NCBI RefSeq assembly: GCF_900109295.1
Contig: NZ_FOIZ01000001.1
Location: forward strand, 2,232,001-2,296,000
Length of the DNA stretch: 64,000 nt
DNA from: Cognatiyoonia koreensis
Lineage (GTDB): Bacteria > Pseudomonadota > Alphaproteobacteria > Rhodobacterales > Rhodobacteraceae
Direction of reading: 5' to 3'
Each line of letters begins with the position of its first letter. Position 1 is the stretch's first letter. A program made the translations under genes and the position numbers. Below the pieces are notes generated by a model that saw only the letters and a program-made list of their open reading frames with translations, did no database searches and was not told the DNA's origin. Below, one piece after another: positions 60,335 through 64,000 of this stretch.

Positions 60335-61366
60335 TCATTTCTGTTCCCAGTCGAGGGCAATGCGTTGATTAAGCTGACGGCCGTCTTCTGACGCATTGTC
60401 AGCAATCGGGTCGCTGTCACCATAGCCGACGGCACGCATCGCATTGGATGGAACGCCTAGTTCTAAGAGGGCGTCATAAACAGCCATAGCCCGACCATTG
60501 CTCAGCAACAGGTTGCTGGCCAGTCCGCCGCCACTGTGCGTGTGTCCTTCGATTTCAAGGCGCACATCAACGTGCGAACAGGAAATTGCGGTCGCTGCGA
60601 TGCTTTCGAGAAGTGGCATCGCGTTTGCGGCCAATGTTGTCGTCCCCGGTTCGAAATCGATACTGCCATCAGCAAGAAGCGAGTCAGACTTCTGCTGACA
60701 AACAGATTCTGGCGTCACCGCAGGTTGATTTGCCAAAGTTTGCAATTCTGCGATTTTCGCATCACGAGTGTCGAGTTCGGCTTTGGAAGTGGCAAGTTCG
60801 GTAGAAAGCTGATCCAGTTCGCTTTGAAGTTGCTCTTTTTGCGTGATCTCTTGTGAGAGTTCGGAGATACGTGCATCTGCGGATACGAGTGCTGCTGCTT
60901 TTTCGTCGATCGCACCCTGAAGGGAAGCGATTTCTGCTTCAAGCGCGATCGTCACGTCATCTTTCATCGCTTCGCTTTGCTCTTTTGCGGCGATGAGGGC
61001 CACCTGCAGTTCCGCGTTTTCGGATTCGAGCGTTTCTGCAAGCGCAAGCGTTTCGTCTAACTCTGCGGCAACACCCTGAAGTTTTGTTTCGCTATCGGCA
61101 AAAGCCGCCTGCGCTACCGCGATTTTCTCCTCAACCAGCGTACTGGCATCGACCAATTCGTCGCGCTCTGTCCGGAGAACCTCAAGTTGTGCATTCAGCG
61201 CAGCTGACTCCTCTTCGAATGCAATCCGATCTTCTTCGAACTGGGCGGTCAGCGCTGTAACTTGTGCAAACACATCCGGTCCATCCGATTTTGCGAATGA
61301 CTGGACGGCTGAGAAGAACACCAATCCCGTCAGGGCAAAGATACCAACAATAAGTCCAATTCTCAT
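60335..61366 (-). CDS. OmpA-family protein with long coiled coil
   Basis: A 343-residue envelope protein. N-terminal signal or anchor (IGLIVGIFALTGLVFFSAVQSFA). Residues about 35-205 are a nearly continuous coiled coil rich in Glu, Ala, Leu. Residues about 215-343 are an OmpA-like peptidoglycan-binding domain: SIDFEPGTTTLAANAMPLLESIA, VRLEIEGHTHSGGGLASNLLLSNGRAMAVYDAL, MRAVGYGDSDPIADNASEDGRQLNQRIAL. The key Asp of the usual GHTD is replaced (GHTHSGG), and the later Arg is kept (NQRI). It probably links the inner membrane or periplasm to peptidoglycan. Confidence 0.85.
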   Translation of the reverse strand: MRIGLIVGIFALTGLVFFSAVQSFAKSDGPDVFAQVTALTAQFEEDRIAFEEESAALNAQLEVLRTERDELVDASTLVEEKIAVAQAAFADSETKLQGVAAELDETLALAETLESENAELQVALIAAKEQSEAMKDDVTIALEAEIASLQGAIDEKAAALVSADARISELSQEITQKEQLQSELDQLSTELATSKAELDTRDAKIAELQTLANQPAVTPESVCQQKSDSLLADGSIDFEPGTTTLAANAMPLLESIAATAISCSHVDVRLEIEGHTHSGGGLASNLLLSNGRAMAVYDALLELGVPSNAMRAVGYGDSDPIADNASEDGRQLNQRIALDWEQK

Positions 61367-61475
61367 TTGGGAAACCTATCAATTTTCAGAGTTTAAGCGA
61401 TCGAGAGCGACACACCGACTTTGAATGCCTGAGACGAAGAAAAATACAGGGTCCTGGCTTGATGCAGCCGAGACG

Positions 61476-61499
61476 TGCGGCCCCGCAAAGGGGGCCGCA
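61476..61499 (-). terminator. GC hairpin after the YceI-OmpA gene
   Basis: TGCGGCCCC (61476-61484) pairs with GGGGCCGCA (61491-61499), 8 nt past the stop at 61508. No T-tract follows on the minus strand, so it may give partial termination before the next OmpA gene. Confidence 0.5.
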
Positions 61500-61507
61500 G
61501 ACTGTGT

Positions 61508-62608
61508 TCATACGTCGGATTCTGGTTCCATCACAGAAAACTCGATCCGGCGATTGCGTTGTTTATTCTCTTCGGAGTTGTTCGCAACGATTGGAAGCGT
61601 TTCGCCAAAACCAACAGCTTCGATGCGACCGCCGTCGGCACCAGCTTCAACCAGATACGCACGGACAGAACGCGCACGCGCTTCTGACAATGACTGGTTC
61701 AGGATTTCGCTCCCGTCGGAGTCGGTATGACCATCGACACGAATGGCAAGCTCTGGGCAACGGTTCACAATGTCCACGATGCTGTCCAGAAGCAAACCAC
61801 TGCGGTCTTCAAGCTGTGCACTCCCGCGGGCAAAATAGATGTTGTCTGTCCGTGACATGATCTCGAAGCGGCCCTTACAGGCTTCCATTGAGAAGTCGCC
61901 GGAATCTTCGAGCGCAACAGACACGAGACCAGCGGTCTGTGCCATCTCATTCGATGCGGTAACGTATTCGGACGCAGAACCTGCACGATTAAACATGAAA
62001 TCGAAAGTCACTGTCGCAGACGGAATGATTTGCACTTTCGCTGCTTCTTCAAGCTTGGCGATCCCGCCATCAAGTTCGAAATCTGCGGTCGGCAAAGAAA
62101 TTGGCGTGCTCGAAGTAACGGACACGGTGTTGTCATCCAGAAGCATGACAGCGATTTCAGCTTCACGCTCGGATTTGACGCCATGCAATTCGATTGTGTA
62201 GTTCGCCATCATGACCTTCCGGCGAACGTCGCGGAGATCTTCCAATTGTTCTGGATCAAGCTGCATGGTGACGACGGCTTCAGGAAACTGGAATGTTTCA
62301 AACAACAAAAAGCGCATGCGCACATTGCGCAGGTCGACATTGGTATCGACGGAATCCATGAGGATACGCACAGTGGCCACGCCATTTTCGTCGATTGTTC
62401 CGGCATAAGAACCAAAGGTGCTGGATTCGACTTTCGTCTCGTTCTTCACAGATTGGAACCGAAGGGTCGACGCTTCTGCGTTCATCGTCCATCCAGGTGC
62501 AAAAACGTTTTCCTGGGACAGCGCTTGCTGAGGACCAAAGCACAGAAGCCCCGCCACACACAGGTGTTTCCACTTTGATGTGAAAACATGTAGATCGTTA
62601 TAAGACAT
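61508..62608 (-). CDS. YceI-OmpA domain fusion protein
   Basis: A 366-residue exported protein. ATG 62608 is preceded by GGAG with 9-nt spacing. Signal peptide to about residue 32 (VAGLLCFGPQQALS). Residues about 38-215 form a YceI-like beta-barrel domain (AEASTLRFQSVKNETKVESSTFGSYAG, DSVDTNVDLRNVRMRFLLFETFQFPEAVV, YTIELHGVKSEREAEIAVML). Residues about 250-365 are an OmpA peptidoglycan-binding domain (IYFARGSAQLEDRSGLLLDSIVDIV, LAIRVDGHTDSDGSE, LSEARARSVRAYL, VGFGETLPIVANNSEENKQRNRRIEFSV) with the binding Asp and Arg intact. A lipid-binding barrel tethered to the cell wall is the inferred design. Confidence 0.82.
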   Translation of the reverse strand: MSYNDLHVFTSKWKHLCVAGLLCFGPQQALSQENVFAPGWTMNAEASTLRFQSVKNETKVESSTFGSYAGTIDENGVATVRILMDSVDTNVDLRNVRMRFLLFETFQFPEAVVTMQLDPEQLEDLRDVRRKVMMANYTIELHGVKSEREAEIAVMLLDDNTVSVTSSTPISLPTADFELDGGIAKLEEAAKVQIIPSATVTFDFMFNRAGSASEYVTASNEMAQTAGLVSVALEDSGDFSMEACKGRFEIMSRTDNIYFARGSAQLEDRSGLLLDSIVDIVNRCPELAIRVDGHTDSDGSEILNQSLSEARARSVRAYLVEAGADGGRIEAVGFGETLPIVANNSEENKQRNRRIEFSVMEPESDV

Positions 62609-62769
62609 AGGTTTTCTCCAAACTATGCAGCACAAAAAACTGCCATTCAATTCGTGCGCCATACCCTTGATCTAATTGTTCGCGTTAGACGAACGATGGC
62701 CTGGGAAAGGACGGCTTTGGAGCGAATAGACCCGTTAATTGGTGCTTTAATGGGGCGGAAATGAGGTAA

Positions 62770-62811
62770 TTTCGATTCAATTTCATCGAAAGTTTCCAAC
62801 GAAATTTCATC
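62770..62811. repeat. Repeats in the divergent promoter region at 62.8 kb
   Basis: AATTTCATC occurs twice (62779-62787 and 62803-62811), 24 bp apart. TTTCGAT (62770-62776) and ATCGAAA (62785-62791) form an inverted repeat. They lie between the YceI-OmpA gene and the divergent plus-strand gene and could be a regulator site. Confidence 0.4.
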
Positions 62812-62873
62812 AAAAAGCCTTAGAGTGCCGCTATCCCCAAGGGCGAGCAGTGTAATATATTAAGGAACGGTCG

Positions 62874-63431
62874 ATGTTTAAGCAGATAACCGCCGCGACA
62901 GTACTTGCCCTTTTGACGATGAGCCCGGTAGCCGCACAAGACAGCGCCGAAGCATTGGCATGGGAAGCGGCAAAAGCAACTGGCACCTCGGCAGAGGTGT
63001 TTGAATTCATAGAACAGTATCCCAATGGTGAATTTACCAAAGAAGCCAAAGCATACATGATTGATCTGCTTTGGGTCGAACTTGCCGCGAATGCGCCCGA
63101 GCAAGCCACAGTCGTGGAGGTTGCCGTCGCAGACAGTGTGCCTGTCACATTCAGCACGCCATTGACCGAAGGGTCCGCCGATATCGTCGGGATGACACTT
63201 GAAAAGCTGATCGACGGCACCCCCCTCTATCCACCCGTTGAAGGGCTTCCAGAGTCATACTGGAAAGACCAGAATTGCTCGAACTGTCATACTTGGGAAC
63301 AAGCCAATCTTTGCACGCAGGCTAATTCCTACCTGACAGATGCCGGTGCAGAGAACCTTGTCAAGAAACACCCCTACGGCGGTACGTTCAAAATGAACCT
63401 TCGCAATTGGGCGCAAGGCGGTTGCGAATAA
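62874..63431 (+). CDS. Exported protein with a CxxCH (possible haem c) motif
   Basis: A 185-residue periplasmic protein of unknown family. Signal peptide 1-21 (ATVLALLTMSPVAA). Residues about 28-60 (ALAWEAAKATGTSAEVFEFIEQYPNGEFTKEAKAYM) resemble the short helical repeat found near caspase-like and SPOR-type proteins. The C-terminal third holds CSNCHTWEQANLC (about 135-147) and a final GGC. CxxCH suggests covalent haem c, with a Met in TFKMN as a possible distal ligand, but four Cys in this region could equally form disulfides. It is divergent from the YceI-OmpA gene. Confidence 0.65.
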   Translation: MFKQITAATVLALLTMSPVAAQDSAEALAWEAAKATGTSAEVFEFIEQYPNGEFTKEAKAYMIDLLWVELAANAPEQATVVEVAVADSVPVTFSTPLTEGSADIVGMTLEKLIDGTPLYPPVEGLPESYWKDQNCSNCHTWEQANLCTQANSYLTDAGAENLVKKHPYGGTFKMNLRNWAQGGCE

Positions 63432-63440
63432 GCATCCATT

Positions 63441-63469
63441 ACGGCGTACAATAATTTATTGTGCGCCGT
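63441..63469. terminator. Bidirectional hairpin between convergent genes
   Basis: ACGGCGTACAATAA (63441-63454) pairs with TTATTGTGCGCCGT (63456-63469) with one G-T pair. In practice the innermost pairs open to form a loop. It lies 10 nt after one stop and touches the stop of the opposing gene, with the T-rich part inside the stem. Confidence 0.65.
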
Positions 63470-64000
63470 CAGGCTTTGCGCATCGCGGCTTCCGCTTCGC
63501 GCATCCCAACGTTGGCTTCGCGTGGCGCAGGCACGCAGTCATCCGGAACGCGCGCCCAGAGGGCAACGGAAATGGCGATCAGCAATCCGACCGCGTATTC
63601 GATCGCAATGACAGGTGCCAGTGTATTCCAAGGTTGAACTTTGAGCATTGCCATGGACCCCAGTGCCAGCGCTGTGAACCAACAAAAGACTGATGTCGCT
63701 GCACTCACCGCCATCGGAAGTCTATATTTCACAGGAATTGCAAGCACCGGGCGGTCACTGAACCTGTTCATCACCGGCATGACATAAGCCCCGATCACCA
63801 TCGCGTTCATTGTCAGCGCTGTGACGATGATCAGCTTCATCCAAAGCTTTGGTGAGAATTCGGCCGCGACAAAACCGGTACGAATGTAAATCAGACAAAT
63901 GCCTGTCCCCCAAAGACCAACAACAGCGGTGCTGATCATTTGATGTGAGAGCATCGTATCGGCAAGAAGAACGCGACTGGGCGCAGCATGTCGGCCCCGG
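63469..64000 (-). CDS. Polytopic membrane protein (5' end outside window)
   Basis: The frame is open from the stop at 63469 to the window edge. ATG 63954 gives 161 residues, but sequence before it (LLADTMLSHQMISTAVVGLWG) continues in frame without a stop and looks genuine, so the true start is probably beyond 64000. At least four helices are visible: ISTAVVGLWGTGICLIYI, LIIVTALTMNAMVIGAYVMPVM, AVSAATSVFCWFTALALGSMAM and LAPVIAIEYAVGLLIAISVAL. The family is not recognised. The pattern recalls CopD/DUF2214-like integral proteins (weak). Confidence 0.6.
   Translation of the reverse strand, partial: RGRHAAPSRVLLADTMLSHQMISTAVVGLWGTGICLIYIRTGFVAAEFSPKLWMKLIIVTALTMNAMVIGAYVMPVMNRFSDRPVLAIPVKYRLPMAVSAATSVFCWFTALALGSMAMLKVQPWNTLAPVIAIEYAVGLLIAISVALWARVPDDCVPAPREANVGMREAEAAMRKA

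Noticed and set aside
1..64000. CRISPR arrays, tRNA/rRNA genes, phage or integron signatures
   Set aside because: No regularly spaced repeats, cloverleaf-like sequences, integrases or structural phage genes were seen on reading; a tRNA/Rfam scan would be decisive.

Overview
The window looks like a chromosomal segment of a marine alphaproteobacterium of the Rhodobacterales (Roseobacter group, Loktanella/Octadecabacter/Yoonia-like). This rests on the gene order ffh - chorismate mutase - rpsP - rimM - trmD - rplS - rpmE, a MipZ-type division ATPase, a smoEFGK-smoS-mtlK polyol operon like that of Rhodobacter sphaeroides, a FrcBCA-type sugar importer with a ROK regulator, a Mur-type Fur protein beside sitABCD, and a tripartite tricarboxylate transporter. 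The species cannot be fixed from the sequence alone. I saw no rRNA, tRNA, CRISPR array, intact insertion sequence or prophage.

Layout. 1-7.8 kb: core translation and RNA-modification genes on the + strand, interrupted by a small membrane ORF and a sulfotransferase-like gene, plus a minus-strand cupin dioxygenase. 8.2-11.3 kb: YaeQ, a DEAD-box helicase and mipZ. 11.4-14.2 kb: a DUF1800/DUF1501 pair. 14.2-18.8 kb: a minus-strand operon TctC-TctB-TctA-AtuA-DUF4387. 19-23.5 kb: GST, Mur and sitABCD with a Fur-type box. 23.5-28.5 kb: a minus-strand trio (PLP lyase, M24 hydrolase, Asp/Glu racemase-like) next to plus-strand SnoaL-like and ureidoglycine aminohydrolase-like genes. 28.7-35.6 kb: an outer-membrane barrel divergent from a UDP-sulfoquinovose synthase, a BcsB-like protein and a membrane GT2 polymerase, then an arylformamidase-like hydrolase. 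35.6-43.1 kb: the polyol operon with a LacI regulator and paired operators. 43.4-45.7 kb: a basic amino acid decarboxylase. 46-50.7 kb: a decayed small gene, FrcABC-like genes and a ROK regulator. 50.7-59.8 kb: a YceI protein and a divergent eight-gene set (EEP phosphatase, CDP-alcohol phosphatidyltransferase, alkaline-phosphatase-superfamily membrane enzyme, flippase-like protein, SsuABC-type transporter with a fused permease, GT4 glycosyltransferase). 60-64 kb: a cell-envelope group (TM/coiled-coil protein, coiled-coil OmpA, YceI-OmpA fusion, possible haem protein) and a partial membrane gene.

Working together: the ribosomal block is housekeeping. Most of the rest is nutrient capture (carboxylates, Mn/Fe, polyols, a furanose-type sugar, and an unknown small molecule) with matching catabolic enzymes, as in copiotrophic roseobacters. 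The strongest candidates for undescribed biology are (i) the predicted sulfoquinovose-donor plus synthase cassette at 30.0-34.7 kb, (ii) the translationally coupled lipid-enzyme/ABC/glycosyltransferase run at 52.3-59.8 kb, and (iii) the Eut-like trio at 23.5-26.5 kb. All three are inferences from domain content and spacing.
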